Source: Mesorhizobium sp. M00.F.Ca.ET.216.01.1.1 (GTDB taxonomy: Bacteria > Pseudomonadota > Alphaproteobacteria > Rhizobiales > Rhizobiaceae). From it: a DNA stretch of 36,563 nucleotides. The stretch spans positions 1 through 36,563 of the forward strand of contig NZ_SADR02000042.1 of the NCBI RefSeq assembly GCF_004010325.2, read 5' to 3'. Positions within the stretch are counted from its first letter, which is position 1; every line of letters starts with the position of its first letter. A program made the position numbers and the translations under genes. This document shows, piece after piece, positions 26,801-33,558 of the stretch. The notes under the pieces were generated by a model. That model worked only from the letters and a program-made list of their open reading frames with translations. It had not been told where the DNA came from and made no database searches.

Positions 26801-27097
26801 GCCCAGCTTGAAGGTGATGGTCAGCGCCATCGCCCCGTCGCCCGACGAATAGGACGACATGTAGAGCATGCCCTCGACGCCGTTGATCTCCTGCTCGATC
26901 GGCGTTGCCACCGTCGCTGCGACCGTCTCGGCGTCGGCTCCCGGATACTGCGCGCGAACCACGATGGTCGGCGGCGCGATCTCGGGATATTGCGCGACCG
27001 GCAGCTGGGTATAAGCAATCCCGCCAAGGATCAGCAGGACGATCGAAACGACCGATGCGAAGATCGGACGGTCGACGAAGAAATGTGCGAACCTCAT
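23894..27097 (-). CDS. RND (HAE1) multidrug efflux pump inner-membrane subunit
   Basis: The protein has 1067 aa, normal for the AcrB/MexB family. It begins MRFAHFFVDRPIFASVVSIV, the family's cytoplasmic end and TM1. The proton-relay residues are present: D410/D411 in GIVVDDAIVVVENVER (TM4) and K951 in GLAAKNAILIVEFA (TM10). The two large periplasmic pore/docking repeats and 12 membrane segments are in order. It exports diverse hydrophobic compounds with proton exchange. Its ATG overlaps the stop of the adaptor gene (ATGA at 27094-27097), so the two are co-translated. No outer-membrane channel gene and no TetR or other local regulator follows, so a TolC-like partner must be encoded elsewhere. 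Confidence 0.96.
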   Translation of the reverse strand: MRFAHFFVDRPIFASVVSIVLLILGGIAYTQLPVAQYPEIAPPTIVVRAQYPGADAETVAATVATPIEQEINGVEGMLYMSSYSSGDGAMALTITFKLGTDLDQAQVLVQNRVSVAEPRLPEEVRRLGITTTKSSPDLMMVVHMLSPDNTYDQLYVSNYARSRVRDILLRLDGVGDLIVFGEREYSLRIWLDPEKLSALGMTSGDVVQALRDQNVQVSGGSIGAPPTSTGTAFQYTVTTQGRFNDARDFRYVIVKSTDDGRLISLQDVARIELGAKDYVTNSYLNGKPAVALAIFQRPGTNALAAAAEIQDKMKELSRDFPKGLSYDIVYNPTEFVAESIQEVYKTILEAMLLVIIVIIVFLQSWRMAIVPIVAIPVSLIGTLAVLYAAGFSLNMLTLFGLVLAIGIVVDDAIVVVENVERNIAKGLAPNPASHLTMDEVGTAVIAISLVLIAVFVPTAFIPGISGQFYLQFAITIAVSTAISAFNSLTLSPALAALLFKPHHAATAPPRFFLARFGRALADGFNRGFDRVAHWYSSIIRVLVGSWITIAAMLAVFAALIYATVYMVQAVPRGFIPSLDQGYAIVVVQLPDGASLSRADAVIQQASQIIQKTPGVDYAVAFAGFSGATFTNASNAGVIFARFKPFDERLKAGQSATQVIGNLFGSLQSIKEAFIIALPPPPIRGVGNAGGFKLQIQERNSADMRQILALAYEIAGKANKTPGLTGVFTTFSASSPQFFLAIDRDKARILNVPIPNIFETLSINLGTAYVNDFNAFGRVYQVRAQADQAFRLDRADILKLKVRSATGALVPLGTLIEIRDVTGPALVQRYNMYVSVPLQGNAAPGVSTGDALAFMEGITAKTLPAGTSYEWTELAYQERNTGNAAVYIFGLSVLFVFLALAAQYESWVLPFAIVLVVPLGVLAALLGVSFRGLDNNILVQIGLIVLIGLAAKNAILIVEFARQAQERGLSAAEAAVEACRLRLRPILMTAFSFILGVVPLMIATGPGAEMRQSLGTAVFSGMLGVTFVGLFLTPVFYVTLRSLFSRRKPRAEAEPSGPVLAPSETAAE

Positions 27098-28308
27098 TGC
27101 TGCAACTCGGCGGTCTCGGCCTTGGGCGGCAACGTCACCATCTCGACCTTCACCTTGGTGCCGGGCCTGGCGTGCATCAGCCCGTTGACGATGATCGTCT
27201 CGTCGCCGGTCAGGCCCTGGCGGATCACCCGGTAGCCGTCGAGGAGCGGGCCGGTGCGCACGGGCTTCGCCGACACCATCCCGGCCTCATCCACCAGGAA
27301 CACGATGCGGCGATCCTGATCGGCGCCGATCGCCTCGTCGGGCACCAGCACGCCGCTATGCGGCAGCGACCCCGGCACGTTGATGCGCCCGAACATGCCT
27401 GGCTGGAGAATGCCGTCGGCGTTGGTAAACCTTGCACGCACCCGCATGGTGCCGGTCGCGTTGTCGATCCGGTTCTCGGCAAAATCTAGCTTGCCTTTGA
27501 ATACCGCCTCCGCGCGGTCGGCGACGCGAACCACCACCTCGAGCCCGCCGGCGCCTTCCTGCATGCTGCCGCCGCGCTCCTTCGCGTCGCGGGCGTAGCT
27601 GAAATACAGGCGCTCATCGACGTCGAAATAGAAGTCGATCGGATCGCGCGTAACGATCGTCGTCAGCAAGGTGGAATCCGGCTGCACGAGGTTGCCGACC
27701 GACACCAGCCGGCGGTCGATGCGGCCGGACAAGGGCGCCTTGATCTCGGTGAATTCCATGTTCAGGCTGGCCGTCGTCAGCGCAGCCGTCGCGCCCTGCA
27801 TCTGCGCCTGCGCCGAAAGGTATTCCCGCCGGCGGTCGTCGACCGTCGCGGTTGAGATATTGCCGGTCTTGGCGAGTTCGTCGGCGCGATCCAGCTGCAT
27901 CTTGGAGAATTCGAGCAGACTCTTGGCGACGTCCACTTGCGATTTGGCGGCATCATAAGCCGCCTGGTACGGACGATGGTCGATGGTGAAGAGCAGGTCG
28001 CCCTTGTTGACCAGTGCGCCGTCCTGGAAGCTGACCTTGTCCAGATAGCCGCTGACACGCGAACGGATGGCGACCTGGTCGACGGCTTCGAAGCGCCCGA
28101 CGAACTCGTCGTCTTCGACGATTTCACGGACCACCGGCTTGGCCGCCGTCACCACGGGTAGCTGCTGGTCCTGCGCAAACGCAGTGCTGCTGAAAGCCAT
28201 GCCGAGCAGGAATGCCGCCGACACGGCGGCGCGGGCAAGCCAGCCGGCCGATCGACGGGGTCGCCCGCCCGCGTCGCGATGCAATTGCCCATTCTCTGGG
28301 GTGTCCAT
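27094..28308 (-). CDS. RND efflux periplasmic adaptor (membrane fusion protein)
   Basis: The protein has 404 aa from the ATG at 28308, which has GAGGA six bases upstream; a 35-codon upstream extension is not needed. A signal peptide ends at AFA-QD (about residue 45), without the lipobox cysteine of AcrA-like lipoproteins. Then come the split lipoyl/barrel-sandwich domain (AIRSRVSGYLDKVSFQDGA, IKAPLSGRIDRRLVSVG), an alpha-helical hairpin between the halves, a beta-barrel and a membrane-proximal domain. It links the RND pump to an outer-membrane channel. It is the first gene of the two-gene leftward operon. Confidence 0.94.
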   Translation of the reverse strand: MDTPENGQLHRDAGGRPRRSAGWLARAAVSAAFLLGMAFSSTAFAQDQQLPVVTAAKPVVREIVEDDEFVGRFEAVDQVAIRSRVSGYLDKVSFQDGALVNKGDLLFTIDHRPYQAAYDAAKSQVDVAKSLLEFSKMQLDRADELAKTGNISTATVDDRRREYLSAQAQMQGATAALTTASLNMEFTEIKAPLSGRIDRRLVSVGNLVQPDSTLLTTIVTRDPIDFYFDVDERLYFSYARDAKERGGSMQEGAGGLEVVVRVADRAEAVFKGKLDFAENRIDNATGTMRVRARFTNADGILQPGMFGRINVPGSLPHSGVLVPDEAIGADQDRRIVFLVDEAGMVSAKPVRTGPLLDGYRVIRQGLTGDETIIVNGLMHARPGTKVKVEMVTLPPKAETAELQQ

Positions 28309-28804
28309 TTGCGTCCTCGCTCGCTGGACCCGGAGGTCGGTTGATCCGCTTCTACGCTCAGGCTTGTCGTCGAGATCAGAGCACTGCAGTGTTGTGCATG
28401 GCAACATGATCATTTTCCATGTGGGCTGAAATGTCCACCCTGTGGCTGCCCCGCCACCGGGCTAAAGCCAGTCGCGATTTGAAGGATTCAGGATTCCTTT
28501 GATGGACGGCTTTTCCGACCAGCGAAGCGTGGAATGAAGGACATCGTCTCGGCGCGACCGTCCGGTTGGTCAAACGGGAGGATGCTGCCGGGGACTTTGT
28601 CTCACATCACCCGTATGGGTGAACCGGGCTACGCTTTTGCTGATAGTGTGCGCTATGGCGCGCTGTCTCTCTGAGGCACAACGTGCTACTGGATCTTACC
28701 TTCCCGACGTGTGGACTGTCCGCTTCGGTCAACGTTTGTTCGAAAACGGACTGACCGCTCTCGGCCGACAAACTGGCACCACTATAAACACCTATTTCGC
28801 AGCT
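28309..28804. other. Gap upstream of the efflux operon
   Basis: About 500 bp hold the efflux-operon promoter region on the left and the end of the AraC relic on the right. I see no gene, no TetR-type operator dyad of note and no convincing promoter. CACCCG-TA-TGGGTG (28608-28621) is a small palindrome. Confidence 0.25.
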
Positions 28805-28990
28805 TCATGCACCGCGGGCGTACTGCGCTGGCGGCGCCCCCATGCGCCGCGAGAACGCCGAGCTGAAGGCGCTCGTCGAGCCATATCCGATCTTCGCCGC
28901 AATCTCTGCGATGCTGTGCTGCCGCGATCTAAGCATGTGCTTGGCTAGCGTCATCCTCCAGCTTTGCAGGTATTCCATCGGCGCCATGCC
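28805..28990 (-). pseudogene. C-terminal fragment of an AraC-family regulator
   Basis: On the minus strand about 62 codons read GMAPMEYLQSWRMTLAKHML, then RSRQHSIAEIAAKIGYGSTS and AFSSAFSRRMGAPPAQYARG before a stop. This is the second helix-turn-helix and family signature of an AraC-type DNA-binding domain. The first helix-turn-helix and the whole ligand-binding N-terminus are gone; the upstream frame from about 28990 is antisense to the SDR fragment. The ORF is nominally open to an ATG at 29089, but that extension is shadow sequence. Confidence 0.85.
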
Positions 28991-29689
28991 GCGCGCCACT
29001 TCATCGACCGGGGCTGGTCGGTCGTCGCCACGATGCGCAGCCCGCGCGAGGACCTCTTGCCCGCCTCCGATCGGCTGCACATCCTGCAACTCGACGTGAC
29101 CGAGCGCGATGCGATCGGCCGCGGGGTCGAGGCGGCAGGTCCGATCGACGCCCTCGTAAACAATGCGGGCATCGGCTGGATGGGTCCGCTGGAGGGCACG
29201 CCGGAAGAGACGATCCGCGAAGTCTTCGAGACCAACACTTTCGGCACGATCGAGATGACCCGCGCCGTGCTGCCGCAGTTCCGGGAGCGCGGAGCGGGGA
29301 CGATCGTCAATGTTTCCTCCAGCACGACGCTGAAGGCGCTGCCGCTGCTACCGATCTACACGGCTAGCAAGGCTGCGGTGAATGCCTTTACCGAATGCCT
29401 CGCGCTGGAGCTCGAGCCCTTCGGCATCCGCACGCGGCTGGTCCTGCCCGGCCAGGCCCCCGGGACCCGTTTCGGGGCCAACGCACGCGGCAAGATGGCA
29501 GAGGCGGGGGGCATTCCCGAAGCCTATAACCCCATTGCCAAGCAGGTCTTTGCCGCCCACGCGGCGGCGGCGGACGCGAAGGTCACCGAGCCGGAGGACG
29601 TCGTTGCAGCCATTTGACGGGCAGTGACCGAGCCGGACTGCCCCTTGCGCCAGACCGCAGGCGCCGATGCGATGGCTCTTGCCGCATGA
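28988..29689 (+). pseudogene. Short-chain dehydrogenase missing its start and carrying an internal TGA
   Basis: Homology to classical SDR proteins begins at ARHFIDRGWSVVATMRSP, directly after where the TGxxxGxG cofactor loop should be, so the first 15-20 residues and the start codon are lost. The rest is good: LVNNAGIGWMGPL, NVSSSTTLKALP, and the active-site YTASKAAV with Tyr and Lys. The frame stops at TGA 29615-29617 after VVAAI. It then continues in frame for 23 codons, RAVTEPDCPLRQTAGADAMALAA, ending at TGA 29687-29689. That tail is the normal C-terminus of this SDR group, so the first TGA probably replaced the usual Trp codon TGG. Confidence 0.85.
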
Positions 29690-30255
29690 CAGCAGGAATG
29701 CTGGGGCTCCAACCCTTCTGGCCAGACGGAGGGTCAGCAACACATTGCTGGAGCCGCAGGTCTCCCGCTTCGCCTGCAGAACCTGTCGGAATGGTGGGGT
29801 CTGCCCAGATGTCGGCAAAGGGCTCAATCGAGCCGTTTGTCGTGTCCGACACCAATGACAGCAAGGGTCGTAAGGGAACGGCCGCTTGTTGGTAACTTCG
29901 TTCCGATAGCGGATGGGCCCCTTTCGGCCCGAGGCTGTCTGTGAGCAATGCGCCCCATATCGGTCGTCGAGCAGACCTCAGCCGCATCCCAAAAGGGACC
30001 CTCGCAGGAGCTGGAGTAGGCCTCCAATGCGCCCATACCCACCGTTCGACCTACGCGGATGCACTAGTCAAACCGACCAAGCGGTACTCGGAGCACCCCG
30101 ACGGGAAGACCAGTGTGATTTCAGGGGTTCCCCCTGTGTCATGCTTTCTTGAGAAGCGCTAACAGGTTCCGCTGGATTGCCCGCTGTGACGGCGATACGC
30201 GCGACCCGAATGGCCGTGTTAAGGTCCATTCTTGATCGAGGGAGGATGGCAAGCC
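29690..30255. repeat. Gap with degenerate repeat copy D (about 29921-29990)
   Basis: No gene is seen. CTTTCGGCCCGAGGCTG followed by GAGCAATGCGCCCCATAT and CAGACCTCAGCCGCATC runs parallel to copy E and copy L. The right end (30235-30255) is the methyltransferase leader with GGGAGG. Confidence 0.5.
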
Positions 30256-31062
30256 ATGGAAACCGCAGAGCTACGATATAATTGGGCTGATTCCAACGTC
30301 TACGAGACTTTCATAGGGCGCTGGAGCGAACATCTGGCAAGCCCATTTCTCACCCATGCCAATGTCGCTCCGGGCGGTCGCGTGCTCGATGTAGCATGTG
30401 GGACAGGTGTGTTGTCGAAAGCACTGGCCGAGGTTGGGGCGCATGTGATCGGTGTTGATGCATCGGAGGGATACCTGGAAGGAGCCCGCAGTCGTCGATC
30501 CCACCCCAACATCGCATATGAACACGGCGATGTTCGGCACATGCGGTTCGACAATAGCTTTTTCGATGCGGCCGTTTCCACGCTGGCCCTGGACGTTATC
30601 CCGGAAATTGAACAGGTAGTTGCCGAGATGAAGCGCGTGACCCGTCCAGGCGGCGTGGTCGCGTCTGCCGTTACTCAGTTCTTTGGCGGCATGCCCGCCT
30701 TCGACCTCGTCATTAACACCGGCGCGGTGCTTGAGACCGACTTCGCTAGGCTGAGAGCCATGCGGGCGGGGCGCCAGCTCTTCTGGCCTAATGGTCAGAT
30801 GGCGTTGTGGCGGAAGATCGGCCTCGTCGACGTGACGGAGGTTCCCGTTGTCATGGATTGCGAGTATGCGTCCTTCGCGGATTATTGGGCTACGTTCACC
30901 GATGGCCCAGGCAGCACCACAAGCACATTGATGGCGCTTTCGGACGACGCCCGCGGTTCGATAGAGCAGCATGTTCGTGCCGGGTATCTAGTTGGCTTGC
31001 CCGATGGACCCCGGTTATTTCCCATGATGTTCCGTGTGGTGCGTGGCTTGGTCCCAGCCTGA
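30256..31062 (+). CDS. Class I SAM-dependent methyltransferase (UbiE/Methyltransf_11 type)
   Basis: The protein has 268 aa from the ATG at 30256; GGAGG lies 11 bases upstream, inside the longer frame that begins TTG at 30232, which favours the shorter form. Motif I is VLDVACGTGVLSKAL (about 43-57), the acidic ribose-binding residue is in IGVDAS, motif post-I/II is EHGDVRHMRFDNSFFDAAVS, and motif III is MKRVTRPGGVVA. It should move a methyl group from S-adenosylmethionine to an unknown small acceptor in the cytoplasm. It stands alone, with no operon partner and no clear terminator. Confidence 0.88.
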   Translation: METAELRYNWADSNVYETFIGRWSEHLASPFLTHANVAPGGRVLDVACGTGVLSKALAEVGAHVIGVDASEGYLEGARSRRSHPNIAYEHGDVRHMRFDNSFFDAAVSTLALDVIPEIEQVVAEMKRVTRPGGVVASAVTQFFGGMPAFDLVINTGAVLETDFARLRAMRAGRQLFWPNGQMALWRKIGLVDVTEVPVVMDCEYASFADYWATFTDGPGSTTSTLMALSDDARGSIEQHVRAGYLVGLPDGPRLFPMMFRVVRGLVPA

Positions 31063-31189
31063 TCCTGGAGAGCATGCAGTGGGGCCTGCGAGGGTCCGGT
31101 GTGGGCCATTCTGAGACCCTAATCCCCGCGGGTTGATCGTCAGCTTTCGTTCCTCGGAAGCCAAAAGCTGCTAGGCCGCTAACGGCCCC

Positions 31190-31354
31190 ATAGTGTTGAA
31201 AAAGTCCGACGGGTTGTGAAGCAGGCGCCGGCGACAGAACCCCATTTCTTGGCGAGGCCTTTTTCCGGAATCACGATTCGCAATCAGACTCCTCGCGAAA
31301 CGAAATTCTACCCGAGCGTCCCATGGGCTTGGTCGCGGACTTTTTCAACACTAT
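31190..31354. mobile_element. MITE-like element, 165 bp, with perfect 19-bp terminal inverted repeats
   Basis: The left end ATAGTGTTGAAAAAGTCCG (31190-31208) is the exact reverse complement of the right end at 31336-31354. The 127 bp between contain no ORF. A 6-bp direct repeat CGGCCC lies on both sides (31183-31188 and 31355-31360), with one extra C on the left. TGTTGAAAAAGTC-type ends occur in IS5- and IS1182-like elements, so this is either a non-autonomous derivative or an internally deleted IS. The flanking repeat could be the target duplication. Confidence 0.8.
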
Positions 31355-31432
31355 CGGCCCTAGGCTGCCGATCAGCAATGCGCCGCATGTCTGCCGCTGG
31401 GTCAGCTTCGCCTCTTCCTGAAGCAAACATCG
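31355..31432. repeat. Degenerate intergenic repeat, copy E
   Basis: CGGCCCTAGGCTGCCG, AGCAATGCGCCGCATGTC and TCAGCTTCGCCTCTTCCTG followed by AAGCAAACATCG give the longest copy of the family and link its left half (copies D, L, A) to its right half (C, G). The copy begins exactly at the right edge of the MITE-like element. Confidence 0.6.
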
Positions 31433-31532
31433 TCTGCGACTATACCGGACGTCGTGATTGCGCCGCGAAGCAGTCGTTGAAACGATCAGGGCCGACGCCG
31501 GAGGCGGCCCTTCACGTTTCAAAGGCTCTGCT

Positions 31533-32594
31533 CTAGCTCGGCAATCCTTGTCGGGAGGCCAGCGAATTGCAGATCAGCACGAGCTTGCCTTTGACGCCTC
31601 CCTGACCGAGCAGCTCTTGGGCACGACGAGCCTCGGTCAATGGCATCCGCTCGGCCACCATCGGCTTGATCTTCCCGTCGCGAAGCAGCTCGAGTAAGGC
31701 GCCGAGATCTTCGCGGAACCAAGCGAGCTTCCACCGTTTCAAATATTGTATGCTGTAGGGGAGTATGCGTCGTCGGCCTGGTGAAACGAAAGCGCGGACC
31801 GCGTACCACGCAGGTCGCAATATCCCGCGAAGACGATAACGCAAGCCCCCTGCCAGTTGGCCCTTCTGCAGAAATGAAGTGAAGCCATAGGCTATGACGC
31901 GGCCACCAGGCCTCAGAGTCCGAAACGAACGCCAGACATTGGCTTCGCCGACCCCGTCGAAGACGACATCCACGCCGTCGTTTGTCAGGCGATGGATCTC
32001 TTTGACGAAGTCGTCCCGCTCGTAGTCGATCGGCGTGGCTCCGAGATCGGATACGATCTGATGAGCTGCAAGAGATGCAGTCCCATACATCTCCAGACCT
32101 GCCAGGCGGCCAAGTTGCAGCAGAGCCGTGCCCACTCCGCCGGCCGCGCCATGAATAAGGACCCGTTGTCTCGGTGAGGCATGCCCAAGGCGATGCATCA
32201 TCTGATAGGCCGTAACGTAGTTCAGCACGAGGCTAACTGCCTCGGCGGGATCAACACCAGTTGGAACCGGAGTGAGTTCATCTTCCGGCAGGCAGATGAA
32301 CTGGGCGTAGCCACCATGAATGGGCAGCGCCGCAACCATTTCACCAACCATCGCATGGGACGCTCCCTCTCCGACCTCGTCCACGATGCCTACAATGTCC
32401 CATCCTGGCGTGAATGGCAGGGTCGTCTTTTCCGGATGAATCCCCTCCCGCATCAATAGCTCTGCGAAGGAGACACCGGCGGCGATTGTTCGCACCCGCA
32501 GCTCACCTGATGCCGGATGGGGCGCGTCTTCCTCCACGATCTCCAGAACTTCAGGTCCGCCATGGTGGCGAACAACGACGCGCAGAGACTTCAT
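31533..32594 (-). CDS. MDR-superfamily NADPH:quinone reductase-like oxidoreductase
   Basis: The protein has 353 aa from the ATG at 32594 (MKSLRVVVRHHGGPEVLEI, the usual opening of the zinc-free quinone oxidoreductases); a TTG 13 codons upstream is less likely. The GroES-like domain is followed by VLIHGAAGGVGTALLQLGRL, the AxxGxxG NADPH loop. YERDDFVKEIHRLTNDGVDV and VFDGVG match the family, and there are no structural-zinc cysteines. It should reduce quinones or enones with NADPH in the cytoplasm. It has only distant similarity to the MDR gene at 8461-9474. It appears monocistronic; its neighbours on both sides are repeats. Confidence 0.88.
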   Translation of the reverse strand: MKSLRVVVRHHGGPEVLEIVEEDAPHPASGELRVRTIAAGVSFAELLMREGIHPEKTTLPFTPGWDIVGIVDEVGEGASHAMVGEMVAALPIHGGYAQFICLPEDELTPVPTGVDPAEAVSLVLNYVTAYQMMHRLGHASPRQRVLIHGAAGGVGTALLQLGRLAGLEMYGTASLAAHQIVSDLGATPIDYERDDFVKEIHRLTNDGVDVVFDGVGEANVWRSFRTLRPGGRVIAYGFTSFLQKGQLAGGLRYRLRGILRPAWYAVRAFVSPGRRRILPYSIQYLKRWKLAWFREDLGALLELLRDGKIKPMVAERMPLTEARRAQELLGQGGVKGKLVLICNSLASRQGLPS

Positions 32595-33096
32595 GGCAGG
32601 CTCGGTCCAGATCGGACTCCTCCACTGAGGCAAACTCAGACGAAAAGGTAGCGCGCGCTGGTATGAAGCGACTTGCTCCAGATCAAACCCACCAGAAATC
32701 GGTCGCCATCCACGAATAGCTGCTTATTTGCGCAGAATGACATTGGGACGCAGCCTCGACAGTGGCTGGAATGGGGCCACATCAGCTGCCATTGGGCGTG
32801 AGCGGAAACAAATGACCGTTTGGGCTCACGACCCCGACCCGGCAGGTTGAACGTCTGATATCTTCGTTGCGAAGCCGGAAAGCTGCCATGCCGCTTCCGG
32901 GCCCAAAAATGACATTCAGCTGCCTCCAGCCTTTCGACACGACCCACTTCACGATCTCGCGATTTGCCAGCTAGCGGCTTGTTGCTCAAGCTGCGCGATC
33001 CTAGTCTGTGGTCGCCACGCCTCAGCAAGAAGAGTCCGATTCCCAGCCGGGCGGAGGCGCAACGCAATAGCCAGCTCAGCACAAGGAGAGCAAGCC
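32595..33096. repeat. Gap with a weak repeat copy F (about 32881-32916)
   Basis: No gene is seen. AGCTGCCATGCCGCTTCCGG and AAAATGACATTC align loosely with copy G (CGCTTCCGGCCC ... GACATTG). An AAGGAGAG ribosome site for the next gene is at the right end. Confidence 0.35.
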
Positions 33097-33555
33097 ATGG
33101 TCGCTTTTACCCTCAATGGCGAGGCGCGAACACTCGACGTCGATCCAGAGATGCCGCTGCTCTGGGCGATCCGTGACGGCATCGGACTCACCGGAACGAA
33201 ATTCGGTTGCGGCCTTGCCCAGTGCGGCGCTTGCACGGTTCACGTTAACGGCATGCCGACGCGCTCGTGCCAGACCGCAGTCGGCGACATCGAAGGTGCC
33301 TCGATCACCACCATTGAGGGCGTGTCGGGCAAGGTCGGCGAAACGGTCCAGGCCGTGTGGGCCGAGTTCGACGTGCCGCAATGCGGCTATTGCCAGTCTG
33401 GCCAGATCATGTCGGCCGTGGCCCTCCTGACAGAGACGCCGAAGCCGACGGACGATGATATTGATTCGGCGATGAGCGGCAATCTTTGCCGCTGCGCCAC
33501 CTATCATCGCATCCGCGCGGCCATCCACGAGACCGCCAACCGGCTGGAGGCTTGA
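33097..33555 (+). CDS. 2Fe-2S subunit of a molybdenum hydroxylase (IorA/CoxS-like)
   Basis: The protein has 152 aa, normal for the small iron-sulfur subunit. The plant-type [2Fe-2S] site is C38, C43, C46 and C58 (GCGLAQCGACTVHV ... RSC). The second, alpha-helical [2Fe-2S] site is C96, C99, C131 and C133 (QCGYCQSGQ ... NLCRCATYHRIR). All eight cysteines are present. It carries electrons from the molybdenum centre to an acceptor. AAGGAGAG stands six bases before the ATG. The large subunit starts three bases after this stop. There is no signal peptide; such subunits travel across the membrane with the Tat-exported partner. Confidence 0.95.
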   Translation: MVAFTLNGEARTLDVDPEMPLLWAIRDGIGLTGTKFGCGLAQCGACTVHVNGMPTRSCQTAVGDIEGASITTIEGVSGKVGETVQAVWAEFDVPQCGYCQSGQIMSAVALLTETPKPTDDDIDSAMSGNLCRCATYHRIRAAIHETANRLEA

Positions 33556-33558
33556 GCC

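Noticed and set aside
24392..27235. Rightward 947-codon open frame
   Set aside because: It is exactly antisense to the clear RND pump gene and has Arg/Asp/Gln-rich shadow composition typical of GC-rich antisense frames.
32636..33082. Leftward 148-codon frame upstream of the 2Fe-2S subunit
   Set aside because: No start signal and no homology; it lies in repeat-bearing intergenic sequence.
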